Assembly (NCBI GenBank): GCA_050084985.1
Contig: JBITNC010000001.1
Span: forward strand, 203,732,001 to 203,796,000
Direction of reading: 5' to 3'
Origin: Nageia nagi
Lineage: Eukaryota; Pinophyta
DNA: 64,000 bases
Part shown: positions 24,384 to 35,581 of the stretch, in pieces
How positions within the stretch are numbered: position 1 is the stretch's first letter
Layout of the letters: every line of letters begins with the position of its first letter
Notes under the pieces: generated by a model
The model's input: only the letters and a program-made list of their open reading frames with translations
Told to the model about the DNA's origin: nothing
Databases searched by the model: none
Translations under genes and position numbers: made by a program

Positions 24384-24966
24384 CTATGACAATCTCCTCG
24401 TGGATTTTCCGTTTGCTAATGTTGCTCTACTATAAGCTTTAATCTCCCTTAGTTGGGCTGTCTGTCCATTTGCCTCTATAGCTGCTACTGCTCGTGCCCT
24501 TTCCTCTTCCTGTTCCTTTGCCACGAACTCCTCAACTAGTTGCTCAATATCATAGAAGGGATGTTGGGATGCAAATCATCATCCTCTTGGGCTGCTCATG
24601 CTCCTTATGAGCCTCATCAATCTCCCTCTCCATAGGCATGATCCATTCAGAGGGTGGATCAATGTACTCCAAGTCAATGGCCTCATAAATCAAAGAATCA
24701 ATAGTTACTTGTTTGTGGTGGAGGAGTAAATTGTAATGCACGAACACAAGATCATTCAATTTCTCTTGTGTTAGTTTATTCCTTTTCTTGGAGTGTATGT
24801 GCTCAAAAACACTCCAGTTGTGCTCACAACTTGGATTATCAAGCAAGGGAGGAAGCGACTTGGTCCGGATCTTTCCCAAGCAAGAGCACAAGGCAATAGT
24901 CAGTATGGTAAGTTGAATGTGAAGTGGTGTATGGATCAGATTCCGATTTATGGCAGATAAAGCCAA
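24384..24966 (-). pseudogene. hAT transposase C-terminal fragment
   Basis: This is the dimerisation end of an hAT-superfamily DDE transposase. The minus-strand frame shows CEHNWSVFEHIHSKKRNKL, then LNDLVFVHYNLLL, then IDLEYIDPPSEWI. This is the conserved hAT C-terminal block, with the catalytic Glu region just before it lost. After one frameshift the frame continues with EFVAKEQEEERARAVAAI and stops at 24384. The BED finger and catalytic core are absent upstream, so the copy is 5'-truncated and dead. No terminal inverted repeats or 8-bp duplication were found. Confidence 0.8.
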
Positions 24967-25686
24967 TCAAATATCATAAAAGCAGAGTAATTCCAAAATA
25001 ACACAACTATATGCAGATTGCAGGAACGATCATTCATCCATTTAAGAAAGATATTCAACCATCTTTCCCTAAAGTGCCGAACTTTCAAAGGAAATGCTCA
25101 TAAATGTATAAATAATGCAACAACATGTATACTATGTCATTAACGTAACTTCAATCCCATAAAATAAACAATCAAACTTTCATTAATAACAAAGTCTCCC
25201 AAAAAGATTGATCATACATAAATGTAATGAAAACTTCAACTGCAAAAGTTACGCTTCAAAATATGCTACTGAAAGAATTGGCATTCAGCCCACAAAGCAA
25301 TTACAAAATTTCTATGCTCATGCATTTAACTATATGCGTATCTCTAATTGCATAACCATCTCCCCCAAAAATGAACCGGGGAGGGGTACTTATAGTACGC
25401 TACTAACAACCTCATTAAATGAAATGTTGCCCTAAAACAACTATGCAACCCTAATATTACATCGTAAAATGTGAAAACTATTGATAGAAAACAAAATTGC
25501 AGCCAAATAGCATCGCCAAAAGTCACATCAACCATATCCGCATCTGATCACACCCGATCAGATCGGATTCTATCTAAATGTCAAATCAAAAGTCTTTTAG
25601 CAACTGTGGGAGCAAAAGCTCATCCGTCATTGTGCGAAATTTAAAATATGTAAAATTTTAAGCAGAAAAATAGAATATGCATTTAT

Positions 25687-26165
25687 CTAATCATCCCTTT
25701 GTGGGATTGACAGAGTGAGCAGCAGCAAAGACGTTCTCGGGAATCCGTGAGACCGATCATCGAAGAATGCCTTGGCTTTGACTAGTCCTACAATAAATGC
25801 ACTCGGTAATTCTTCATGCTTTCTATTGTGGAAGTCGAGAATGAATTGAGAAGTGGTCTCCATCTGAAATTTCCAAATGGTCAAGTTTTGTTGATTCTCA
25901 ATGTGGGTCCCAACCCTCAGTAAATTCACATCCTTCGTGAAGATGAGCTTCTTGATAATGTTTTGAACTTGCATAACAAGCTCAACTTCCCTGGCGCTCC
26001 CATCTTCATTCATAAAACTGACAGGTTGCACGAATTGGTTCATTTGAAAAGCTAAGGCAGATATCAACTCGGCCCTTGCCTATGCAAGATTGGCATAATC
26101 TCTCGCAGCAAATCTCAACCAACACAAGTGATAGGCAAATTCTTGGCAATATTGTACCCGACCAG
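25687..26165 (-). pseudogene. ORF X copy D, C-terminal part
   Basis: The minus-strand reading starts VQYCQEFAYHLCWLRFAARD, clearly related to VYCHEFTYHHDWLNHALEK at the end of copy C. It continues as an open frame (26067-25687) through LAFQMNQFVQPVSFMNEDGS to SIPQRDD and a stop. It is the direct continuation of copy D, separated from the coiled-coil part by a foreign gypsy fragment. No catalytic motif is visible. The segment is predicted to be mostly helical. Confidence 0.65.
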
Positions 26166-26171
26166 GTTGTC

Positions 26172-26535
26172 CTTCAGATGTTTTCCAAGGTAATTACATG
26201 AACATATGATGATCTAAAAACTTATGACAAAGATATGATCCAACATACTATTGAACTCATGCTACATGTTGAGCCATACAGGTAGAAGCAAAGGCCAGTG
26301 AACCCAAGGATAGAGGAAGCAATGAAACAAGAGTTGCTTAAGCTCTTAAATGCTAAAATAATTTATCCTAATAAGCACTCTACATGGGTAGCTAATATGA
26401 TCCCAGTAAGAAAGAAAAATGGATAAATTAGACTCTGTGTTGATTTCTAAAATCTTAATCAAGCATCCCTAAAAGATAACAATCCTCTCCCTCCTATGGA
26501 ATAGATCTTGCAAACTATTACTGGTGCATGTTATG
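26172..26535 (+). pseudogene. Ty3/gypsy reverse-transcriptase N-terminal fragment inside copy D
   Basis: Plus-strand translation gives TYDDLKTYDKDMIQHTIELM, PYR(stop)KQRPVNPRIEEAMKQELL and HSTWVANMIPVRKKNG, then IRLCVDF and LKDNNPLPPME. This is the start of a plant gypsy RT, up to just before the first catalytic block. Several in-frame stops (TGA/TAG/TAA) occur. It is about 360 bp long, lies on the strand opposite to copy D, and splits that ORF. No LTR or other pol sequence flanks it. It is more diverged from, and unlike, the RT at 35.5-36.7 kb. Confidence 0.85.
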
Positions 26536-27384
26536 ATATTTTGAATGGCCTGCTCATGATTTTGGAAATCTTGAAGTAATTGTGAAATGGCGGCCGTTGT
26601 GTTTTCCTCGATCTTTTGCTCGTCTATAAGGGCAACTAGCCGGAGTGAGAGCTCATTGACTACTCTTATCACTGCATTGACTAAGGTTTCTTTGGTGGAA
26701 GCAATACCAACATTTAGTGAGGTTTGGACTTTGATATCCTCAACAGTCATTTTGGCGGCCTCTATCTTTATCACTAGCTTATTCTTCCGAGCCAATTCCT
26801 TCTTCAATTCTTTGACTGTATTTTCCCTCTTGATTCCTTGTCTGACCATCTCACCCACATTGTCATTAATGGCATGTTTGCATCCAGCCCACCCGATCTT
26901 CTTCACTTTAAATTTTTTGGTGTAAACTTGCACGTATTCCAAATCTTACGGATGCTTTTTCTTAGAATAACACCTGTTGATGATCACCTTATCATTTTTC
27001 ATAGACACAAAAGTGTCTATCTCCTTGATCGGGGAATCCTCTGACATAACTTCCTCCCTTTGGCTGGACTCTTCATCATCACTCCTATCGCTTATCTGGA
27101 GATCTTTAATTACTCCATCAATGTTAAAGTTGTACTTCTTTTGCTGTGATGAACTAACTGCAATGTTGGCCAAAGTGGTGTTCGTGTTGGTTGGAATAGA
27201 TTCCCAGGGAATTTCTTCAATTCTTAATTGCTGGCTCTTTGTCTGAGCTGGTTTCTCCTTACTCTTTGGTGACTTGTGGCTGCCATGTTCCTGTTGCTTT
27301 CTCTTCTTCTTTTGTTCTTCACTTTCTCTCTTATCATCATCATCTCCTCCATCTCCAGCTGCAGAAGTTCTACTTAGCTTTGTG
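26536..27384 (-). pseudogene. ORF X copy D, linker and coiled-coil part
   Basis: Two minus-strand frames in succession make up this part. The first holds an acidic/basic linker (GDGGDDDDKRESEEQKKKRK) running to the motif INRCYSKKKHP. That motif is shared with copy C (INHCYSKEKHL) and fixes the alignment. The second holds a coiled coil from about 26930 (KELKKELARKNKLVIKIEAAK) to the break at 26535. Copy A contains the matching MASSLGGDDENQG start of the linker. Sequence 5' of 27384 belongs to a different unit, so the open frame's apparent methionine at 27431 is not the true start. Function is unknown. Confidence 0.7.
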
Positions 27385-27432
27385 TTGTGCCCGCACAACA
27401 CAACCCAAGATGCAGCATTTTGGGGACCCAAT
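27380..27432 (+). repeat. palindromic boundary of leader A
   Basis: TGTGTTGTGC and GCACAACACA arms are separated by one or two bases. AACCC and ATTTTGGGGACCC follow. Equivalent sequence occurs at 47585-47617 (reversed), 56092-56140 and 59252-59293. Confidence 0.75.
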
Positions 27433-28471
27433 TTTTTTTCAAATGGAAATGAGCAACATTACCTGGGCATGACAACTTACGGTTCATATGGAGACCCAGA
27501 ACGGCCAAATGATCAAAGTAGCAGATGAGCATGCCCTGTAGTCATGGAAACAGTTCAGCTTAGCCAGTGGCCAAGCCAGGGCTCGGTCTTGAGCAGTGTC
27601 TCACAAGATGGAGTTGTGGATCACGACAACACCCAGACAGTGGAGTTTTGAGCGAATGGTTATCAGGGCAGAAAAGGCGTCGTTTTGGCAAGTTTGAGCA
27701 ACAAAGGTGCTAAGACGACAAAAGGTGCGTTTTTCGTCGAGTTTGAGCCCGAGAGCAGTGGATATAGTTAAGATGATGAAATTGTGCATTTTTGTACAAA
27801 TTGAGCCTAGAAAAGGGGAGCTATAGCCAAAAAGCGTGTTTTTGTCAATTTTGATCCCGGAGAGCCAGAAAATGAGCAACAGCACGGAAAAGCATGTTTT
27901 GGTCAATTTTAAGCCTGACAATGGCCACTATAGTGAAAATGTGCGTTTTTACACAGTTTGGGCCCGAAAAGCTCGAAAACGACCAAAAATGCAAGTTTGA
28001 GCTCAAAGTGCTAAGAAATGCTCGAAAAGGTCGAAAATGAGCATTTTTGCATATGTTGAGTCTGGAAAGGTCGAAAATGTAGATTTTGAGCTCTAAATGT
28101 TGGAAATGATCGTTGTTTTCATTGTTCAAACTCGGAAATGTTCGGAAAAGCCGGAAATGGTCAAAATTCATGCTTAGAGCTCGGAAATGCCGGAAATGGC
28201 TAGAAATGCACCATTTGGGCTCGGAAAAGACGGAGAAGGTCGGGAGTGTATAGTATAGCTCGGGATGAATGAGGAAAACAAGTTTGAGCACCCTTGTGGG
28301 CCAGGATCAATGAGTCTTTTGGCATTCGAAAAGCTTCGGTTTGAGTCCGAAAATTGAGTTTTTTCCAAAATATTCGGAATGAAAATCCGAGAGAGCTGTG
28401 GTGCCAAATGACAAATTAAGGCCACTCTACTCTTGGAAATTTCGAAAAAACTTGATTTTTGACCCTCGAAA

Positions 28472-29900
28472 AGTTAGGGGGGAGTTTTGCAAGTTTTCCC
28501 TTAGTAAATTTTGAAAAATGGCCTATTCTCTTCAAAACCTGCACCTACCTTTTGGGAGGCCTAGATTGATCCGAAATGGCAATTTTTGAGCTCAGGAGTG
28601 TGTGGATCACGATTCTACATCAAATTGTTCTTTCAAGTTCGCGATTTCGACGAGTTTTGCTCCACCAAAAGTGAGAAAAACAGGAAAATGAGCAAAAGGG
28701 CAGCCAATGAGAATGCTCCAAGATTTCCAAAATTCCCTAAAGTGTCAAAATGAAAATTTGAGAGTGAGGTAGGGTGGCAAATAAAAAATTATGCACTTTT
28801 CCTCTTGGAATTTTTGAAATTGGGCAAATTTTGACCCTCCTAGAGCTAGGCGCTGGTTTTGGGTGTTTTCCCTCATTTTTCAAAATCTTCAAAACACCCC
28901 AAACACCTCAAGACTTGTGCCTAGCCTTCTTGTGCCCCAAAAGTGAAAAAAATTGGAAATTTTGACCTTCAAGGGGCATAGGATGGGATTCCACACAAGA
29001 TTGATGATTTGAGTTTTTCAAAAAAATGAAATCTACCTCCTTAAATCATCAAATTTTGATTGACCAATGAGAGGGCTCCAAATTTTCTCAAAATTTTCCA
29101 AAATTGGTCAAATCAAAAAAGGAAAGTAAGGTAGGGTGCAAAATTCAAAGGAGATCAACATTGCCTCTTGCAATGTTGCAAAAAACTCAAGTTTACCCCC
29201 TCAAAAAGCTAGGCGGCAGTTTTGGCTTGTTTTTCTGATTTTCTAAATTTCCAAAAACATGCCAAAGCCCCTAAAACCTGCGCCTAGCTTCCAAGCCCTC
29301 ATTTTTGCTCAAAAATCAAAATTTTGATCCTAGGAGCATGGGAAATCCAATTTTGCATCTCTTTCATGTTTTAAGTTTTGGGAAAAAGGTTGATCTACTC
29401 CCTCAAAATCCCAAAATTTGGATCATCCAATGGGAGAGCTCCAAAATTTTCCAAAAATTTCAAAAATCCCAAAAACAAAATTGGAAAGAAAGGTAGGGTT
29501 CAAAATCCAAATGCAAGCATCTTTGCCTCGTGCAAATTTGCTCAAAAACTAATTTTTGCCCCCCTGAAAGGTAGGTGCTGATTTTGCAAGTTATCCCCCA
29601 TTTTTTCATTTTTCAAAACTTGCCTAAACATCCTAAAACCTGCGCATAGCCTCCTAAAAACCACCTTTTTGCATCCAAAAAAGATCTAAGGGCTGAGAAG
29701 ACTCAAAAAAATTGGATTTTCCTTCAAAAATATCAAAATTCAAAATCCAAATCTGAAGGATGGAGGTTGTAAAGCATTCCAAGGCCATCATCTTTGCTTC
29801 CAAGACCTCCCCCATTGCACCAAATCTGCTCCTTCCCCATCTAGGTGCAGGTTTTGACTTTTTTCCAAGTTTTCTTATGATTTCCAATGTTGGGTTTGAG
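28472..29900 (+). repeat. ~365-bp tandem array of long dyads
   Basis: Dyads of about 80-85 bp occur at 28472-28549, 28844-28926, 29207-29289 and 29568-29652, with a partial fifth from about 29840. Starts are about 361-372 bp apart. Arms are of the type AGCTAGGCG...CGCCTAGCT, with inner GTTTTGG/GTTTTT complements. Between dyads are conserved blocks such as CAATGNGAGNGCTCCAAA and AAGGTAGGGT. Confidence 0.75.
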
Positions 29901-29952
29901 AGAGAATAGTCCAAAGTGCAAGTGTTGAGCTCTAGGGTTGATGTGGAAGTGA

Positions 29953-29990
29953 CATGTGGCACTTTTAACACCCCTAGGTCTATAAATATG
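29953..29990 (+). promoter_or_regulatory. E-box plus TATA module, leader A
   Basis: GTGACATGTGGCA contains the E-box CATGTG at 29953-29958. TATAAATA follows at 29981-29988. The same pairing recurs in leaders B, C and F. It lies about 830 bp upstream of the copy A start. Confidence 0.5.
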
Positions 29991-30810
29991 ACCATACCGC
30001 CTCCTTTTTACTCACCTCTCATTTTTGCACCAATTTTTGAGAATTTCAGAGCCAAGTGAGAAAAGAAGCCATTTTTCCAGCCTTGGAGGATTTTTCAAAC
30101 ACCTAGCATCTTGGCCGTTTACCCAAACTCCATTAAAATTCGAAATCCAAGCATCCTCCATCCACATGAACTCCATTTTTTCCAAGTTTTGAGGATTTTT
30201 TCACAAAAACCCTTTTTTCAAACCCTCAAACACTTGAAAATTTATTTTTTCAAATTTCAAGTTTGATCACTTTTTTGGATACCCTTTATCCATGTGATCA
30301 ACTTTTATTTTCAGCTAAAAAAATCACAACAAAATTCATAAGATCCAAAGATCTGAGTGATCAAAACCCTCATTTCTTGAAAAAAATAAAAAAAAATCCA
30401 AAAATTGTTTTTGAAGTCTGTTTTGACCATTTCAAAGTCTGAAACACCTTCCCCATTCATTCCCCATCCATCTAAGGTGTTAGAACTTGATTCCGGCACC
30501 ATTTGCCAAATTTCACCACTTTTTCCTGTTGAAAAAGTCAACTTTTTTTGAGAAAAACTTGAAAATTCTCCAATCATCCTAATTTTTTGCCAAGGCATTC
30601 CCCTTTGAGGCAGCTACCTTTGTGTCATCTTAAACTCACCCAGAAGGCTTTGAAAATTGCAAACCTTGACATTTTTCGATGATGGCACACTTAGAGAAAA
30701 AAATGCCCAAAATCCCAATTTTTTGAAAAATTCTCTTAGCTTGCTTAGAAAGCGCCACAAGCTTCCCAAGACTCCTCTAACACTATGTTGTTCTCTTAGA
30801 CAGGAACAAG

Positions 30811-31662
30811 ATGGCGTTAGTTGCTCAGAATATCAAAGACACGAAGTAGAAAAGGCTCACGATGGACAGTCCCATCACTCTTGAACATACGTCAGAGCTC
30901 TTGATGCCCACCGCAAGAATCATTGACCGAGTGAGATCGAAGATCCATATTGTAACTCCCTCGATCCAATTAAAACTCTAATGAAAATACATACATTGGA
31001 TTCAACTTTGATAGTGAAGGACACCTTGAAAACTTCCTTACTACTATCAGCTTCTATGGTGCCATTTGTCACCCCCTTCCCTAAGCTGTGCTACGAGCTA
31101 GGAAAGCATTGCGACATCCGAGAGCGGAGACTCCTCCATAGAAGAAATGAGGTAATCATGGAGTTCTCTGATGAGAGAATAGAAAGGGCATTCGCTTGGA
31201 AGGGTGAAGGCCTATCATACAACGTGCAAGACTCCTTGAAGTTTTACAAGGGTCTGAAACCTCCAGCTGATTTGATCAAAGATTGGTTGGCCAATTACTG
31301 CAAGCATCTCACAGGGAGAGCCTTAGCAACGCCAAACAGAGCAGAGTTCTATCCAGTAGTCTCCAGACTAATATCCATGCTTTCCAGAGTGATCGGACGG
31401 AAAGATGACACCAAATACCAGTCGGAATTTGTGAGGTTCATAGAGCTAATAAGTAGCGGTAAAGGTGTTAAGTGGAGTAGAGTAATTAGTGATTCTTTGG
31501 CTTAGCAACTGAAACACATTCAGAAGAGCAAGAAATTCTATATGAACTCCTACCTAGTTTTCCTACTCCTTCATGTTAGGGAGAGGGTAACTTCAATTGC
31601 CAATACCCAATATCTGTACAACCTTACACATCCAGTGTGGGAAAATTACCCTCAGTTCTATG
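30811..31662 (+). pseudogene. ORF X copy A, N-terminal part (interrupted)
   Basis: This is the most readable N-terminal region of the family, from ATG 30811. A stop after 12 codons and a frameshift near 30980 already break it. The main open stretch (30981-31505) holds MVPFVTPFPKLCYELGKHCD, AFAWKGEGLSYNV and MLSRVIGRKDDTKYQSEF. These align with copy C (MMPFVVPFPDLCYGVSRKCE, LLSRVIGYENDTKYRREF) and copy B (LFVIPFPKLC, MLSRITRKEDDLKSWREF). The sequence continues to ENYPQFY at 31662, where a gypsy element has inserted; the ORF resumes at 40010. No known domain is recognised and the region looks globular and helical. It is a repeated element ORF rather than a host gene. Confidence 0.65.
31658..31662 (+). 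repeat. target-site duplication CTATG (left)
   Basis: CTATG at 31658-31662 equals 40010-40014, flanking the Tat-type element exactly. Confidence 0.95.
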
Positions 31663-32449
31663 TGTTTACAAATAAAAGTGTATTCGAGAATGCAAATAAC
31701 TGAAATATCTACAGTCCTGAAAGATACATATATCTATTTGTAAATTCTGAGCTAACGGATAGCAATTTATAACAAGACAAGCTGATATGGAAGATAACGA
31801 ATAACTGGAATTGAAATGACATTACCAAACAAGATTGAATTTGTGTACTTACCTCACGGAGTGTACCTGATATGGATAAACAGAAGATATTGATGAAGCC
31901 TCAATAGTGAATGGAGTCTGCACCGAAGTCGTGAAGCAAGATGATCCAAAAAAAAGGTCGCAGGTGATCTATTTCATGCTCGAAAGGAGCATCATCGGTC
32001 TGCTTTCGTCTACAGGGAGCACCAACGGTCTTCGTTAGATTGTAGTCCGTTTTGAACTGACTCTGTGCCTCCACACGAACTCTCAATGGTCTCAATTTGA
32101 TACTCAGATAAGCTTAGAATTGTTAGGATGCTCGCATAAGGAAGTACACAAACCCAGCCTTGAATGACGGTGTCAAGAGACACCTAAAGGACTGCCATCA
32201 TCAAGACCAGATATGGGATCATGTATCTCCTTGATGTGAACTTACTATTGGATCCCTATTTATATAGATAATAATATGACCTACTCTTTAGGTCGGCGTG
32301 TACCTACATAAACAAGAATATAGTAAGTCGATGATATATATTGATCATATCCAAAATATCATAAATATTCTTGAACTAGACATATAAGTGCGGGCACATA
32401 GTTCCTAATGTATTAAATTAAATTCATAAATTAATTTTATGCGATAACA
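31663..32449 (-). repeat. 3' LTR of the Tat-type element (787 bp)
   Basis: It matches 39261-40009 with scattered, mostly transition differences, perhaps 5-10% by eye. It keeps a TATA box (CTATATAAATAGG on the minus strand, about 32255-32270) inside a 38-bp stretch missing from the other LTR. Confidence 0.95.
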
Positions 32450-32467
32450 GATGCCCCACTTTGGATG
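32450..32467 (-). promoter_or_regulatory. polypurine tract
   Basis: Minus-strand AAAGTGGGGCATC directly precedes the 3' LTR start TGTTATCGC, the usual site for plus-strand priming in this element group. Confidence 0.8.
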
Positions 32468-32749
32468 AGAAATTGAAAATCGCTAGACGCATTGAGATTT
32501 TTCATTCAAAGTATAACCAAGATGTCATAGCAATCAAATATTGGTAAGTATAGACAAGCATAATACCAACACTAATCAATCTGTTTTGATACTGAACTAT
32601 GATAAAGATATAAGAAAGATGAGCAACATATTGACAAAAGGTATGAGTTTACGAAAACCCTCTCATATGATATCCACTATGTTGCCCCTAGTTGATGTTT
32701 GATGTGCTCCATGAGCTCCAATGATGACCTGCAAAAGAAAGAGTTCTAG

Positions 32750-33115
32750 GGTCCATAGCCATCTACCAAGAGGTCACTGATGACAATTACCCATATTTTG
32801 GATATATTTTGATATGTGGAATACAACCATCTCACGTCATTGATGATTCTGCCCATTGATCTTGTGGAAGCTGAACTTCCTACCAAGAGGCATAATGATA
32901 AAACTAGCAGCTGAAACTCCGCCAAGAGGCATATCGCAATAAGGAGTGGAGCTGGAACTCCCTCAAGAGGCATGATATGATGATGAGAGTTGAAACTCTG
33001 CACCAAGAGGCAGGAAACTAGGATGATGATATGAGAGCTGAAACTTTGCGCCAAGAGGCATGCAAATTTTATGATCTAGGAGCTGAAACTCTGCACCAAG
33101 GGGTATCTGATGATC
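32750..33115 (-). repeat. tandem repeats in the 3' region of the Tat element
   Basis: About seven imperfect units contain CTGAAACTCTGC and CCAAGAGGCAT, near 32762, 32881, 32928, 32964, 33002, 33051 and 33097. The last six are spaced 36-49 bp. Tandem arrays between pol and the 3' LTR are a known trait of Tat/Ogre elements. Confidence 0.8.
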
Positions 33116-33321
33116 TTTGTTTTTGCTGTTTCTGACTATACAATAGGACCGTAGGTGGTGCTTTTCTGCTAAAATAGAGCGTTGACATCCTCTTATGATA
33201 TTGAAATGACTTTCTGTTTTTGGATTTTTGTGCCGTTTGTTCCATGCTTATTCCTATAGTAACATATTTACGGAAACAGACGCACGGGACGACCCACAAG
33301 TTGCTTAAATGTGATACTTTT

Positions 33322-33811
33322 TTAAGTGCCTAGCATTAATGGGATTTTTGAAAACCTCCCCATCCAATCTAGACAATTTGTATGCACCTCTGCCAAAGAC
33401 CTCTGTGATGATGTATGGGCAACCCAATTTGGTTCAAACTTTCCTTTAAGTTCATCTTTTCCTATAGTGTTAGAAACATTCTCTTGGAGAACCATATCTC
33501 CAACCCCAAATGCTTTGGGCACCATTTTCTTTCCATAGGCCCTCTTTATTCTTTGCTGCTATGTTTAGAGATGCTCTAGTGCATTACTTGTTTTCTCATC
33601 TAATGCCTCTAGTTGATTTAATCTTGCTTCCCATTGTTGTGGCCTCTTCATGATATCTTTGAGTGCAATTCTCAAAGAAGGGATCTCAATTTCAAGTGAA
33701 ATGACTGCTTTATCACCATACACAAGAGAGTATGGAGTAGCACCTGTTGCTGTTCTTTCGGTTGTTCTATATGCCCATAAGGCATATGGTAACTGATCAT
33801 GTCAATCTCTA
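33322..33811 (-). pseudogene. integrase C-terminal region
   Basis: Continues the integrase after a stop and frameshift. VPKAFGVGDMVLQENVSNTI is the usual GDLVLR-type motif of the C-terminal domain, and FSKIPLMLGT with the following HLKKYH-like residues matches the family's PVNARHLKKYY end. Translation stops at about 33322. Several in-frame stops occur between 33540 and 33811. Confidence 0.8.
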
Positions 33812-35302
33812 CTATTTTTTTTTGATAGTTTTTGCCCATATCTTCTTGATTGTTTTATTTGTTGCTTCAGCTTGTCCATTCCCTTGGGGATAGTAAACTG
33901 AAGAAAATCTCTGTTCAACCTTCATCTTTTTACAAAATTCTCTGATATCTTTTTCTGTAAAATTCGCACCATTATCCATGATCAGCTTCTGAGGTATGCC
34001 AAATTTACAAATGATATATTCCTTGATGAAATTGATAACATGTTTTTGTATAGCTGTCTTTAAAGGAATTGCCTCAACCCATTTAGTGTAGTATTCGGTG
34101 GCAACCAAGATAAATTTGTGCCCCTCACTAGATGGAGGATTGATAACACCCATCAAATCCAAAGCCCACATTGAGAAAGGCCATGGTGATGTGACATAGT
34201 TCAACTCTTGAGCAGGTGTTAATTCTAAGTGTGCATGCTTTTGACATTGCTCACACTTCTTGACATGTTCATAACAATCATGTTCCATAATGGGCCACCA
34301 ATAACCCGTCCTAACCAACTTGCCATAGACTGATCTTCCATTGAAATGACCTCCACATGCTCCTCCATGAGCATGCTTTGATGCTGTTTCAATCTCCTCA
34401 TCATGAAGACATCTCAAAAGAATACCATTAAATGATCTTTTATAAAGTATATCACCAATGATAACATACTTCGTAGCAAGCCTTTTTATTCTAATCCGTT
34501 CTCTCTTATTAAGTGTACCATCAATGAAGTTATCCCTCAAATATCTGAATATGTGTTGGTACCAAGGACTTACCTCATAACCAACCTTTTGAGCCACATA
34601 TACCATTTTCAAGTCCTCCTCAGCAATTGATAGAGTTCCCGAGTTCTTGATAGTGAAAGTAATCTCCCTACTTTCTATCTCAATTGGTATAAGTGAAGTT
34701 GCGTTTGCCATTGCATCAGCCAACTTGTTATTGTTTCTTGGAATATTTTCTAATTGATACTCTTCAAAGCAAGCAAGGAGTTTTGTAACAAGAATTTTAT
34801 ATGGAATAAGCTTTTCATCCTTGGTGTTATAGATCTTACTGACTTGATTCACTATCAGCTGTGAATCCCCATAAATATGCAAATGTGTAATACCAATCTC
34901 TATAGCTGCTTTTAATTCTAATATGAGAGCTTCATATTCTGCCATATTGTTAGTGCATTCAAATGATAGTTTGTATGACATGGGAATAACATCATTTTGA
35001 GGCGATATCAACGCTATTCTTGCTCCTGAACCTTGCATACACTGTGATCCGTCAAAATACATTTTCCAGCGTTCTGACACCTTTGAAAAAGGAACGTTGA
35101 CGTTCCTGTTTTCTTCAAAGGAAGGTCGTGGGCGGTTCTCTTCTACACGTTCTGTGGTTTTTGCCAAAGCACATTCATCCTGAAATTCTTCTCTGAGTTT
35201 TGTACTGTCTTCCGTGGGAAACTCTGCAACAAAATTTGCGATTGCCTGCCCTTTAATTGATTTTTGTTTCACAAACTTGAGGTCAAACTCTTGAAGTAGC
35301 AT
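33812..35302 (-). pseudogene. pol: archaeal-type RNase H and integrase
   Basis: A 496-residue open stretch. Residues about 70-200 form an additional RNase H: MYFDGS, MAEYEALILELKAA, IYGDSQLIVNQV and NNKLADAMANA contain the catalytic Asp/Glu/Asp positions. Residues about 310-350 hold the integrase zinc-binding HHCC (HAHGGACGGHF, CEQCQKH). Residues about 370-485 hold the core with the three acidic residues: ALDLMG, IMDNGANF and GQAEATNK. Upstream it is separated from RT-RNase H by a single in-frame TAG where the family has Trp (AK[W]xLLLQEFD), so this was one polyprotein. Dual RNase H places the element in the Tat branch. Confidence 0.93.
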
Positions 35303-35305
35303 TAT

Positions 35306-35581
35306 CTATTTTGCTGACCTTCCATTGAGGCATGGTTTTGACATCAGATATCTTAATGGGTCTGCCTGAGTAAGTACATGTGTTGTGCTATTGATCATAT
35401 AATGCCTCAACCTCTCAGTAGCAAATACTATACATTGACATAACTTCTCAATGGGTGTGTATCTGGTTTCATATTCTTTCAATGTTCTGCTAATAAAATA
35501 GACTACTCTCTCTTTACCAACTTTTTCTTTCTTTGCCAACATTATCCCAAATGCATTTCTGTAGCTGAGACATAGGGCCAA
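35306..35581 (-). pseudogene. pol: RNase H next to RT
   Basis: Shows VVYFISRTLKEYETRYTPIE and ATERLRHYM, the RT-linked RNase H region of gypsy elements, which degrades RNA in RNA-DNA hybrids. It is in frame with the downstream integrase frame but shifted from the RT frame, with the frameshift near 35560. It ends at a TAG replacing a conserved Trp. Confidence 0.9.

Larger units (their letters stand above)
27385..30810 (+). repeat. ORF X copy A leader (hairpin-repeat region)
   Basis: A 3.4-kb region lies between the shared palindromic boundary and the copy A ORF. It has a left part rich in short GCTCGGAAATG and CCGGAAATGG motifs (27.6-28.4 kb), a tandem array of dyads, and a TATA module at 29.98 kb. 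Short ORFs here are repeat read-through. It is structurally equivalent to the leaders of copies B, C and F. Confidence 0.6.

Noticed and set aside
26946-27431. Methionine at 27431 as the start of the copy D ORF
   Set aside because: Homology to other ORF X copies starts only near 27384. The first residues come from the leader A boundary sequence.
27380-27432. Helitron 3' end (hairpin followed by CTAA)
   Set aside because: Only this copy has CTAA after the hairpin. The other three boundaries lack CTRR.
27600-28425. Several overlapping minus-strand ORFs rich in HFRPF/HFWSF
   Set aside because: They come from repeats of GAAAATG/GGAAATG in leader A. Reading frames are incidental.
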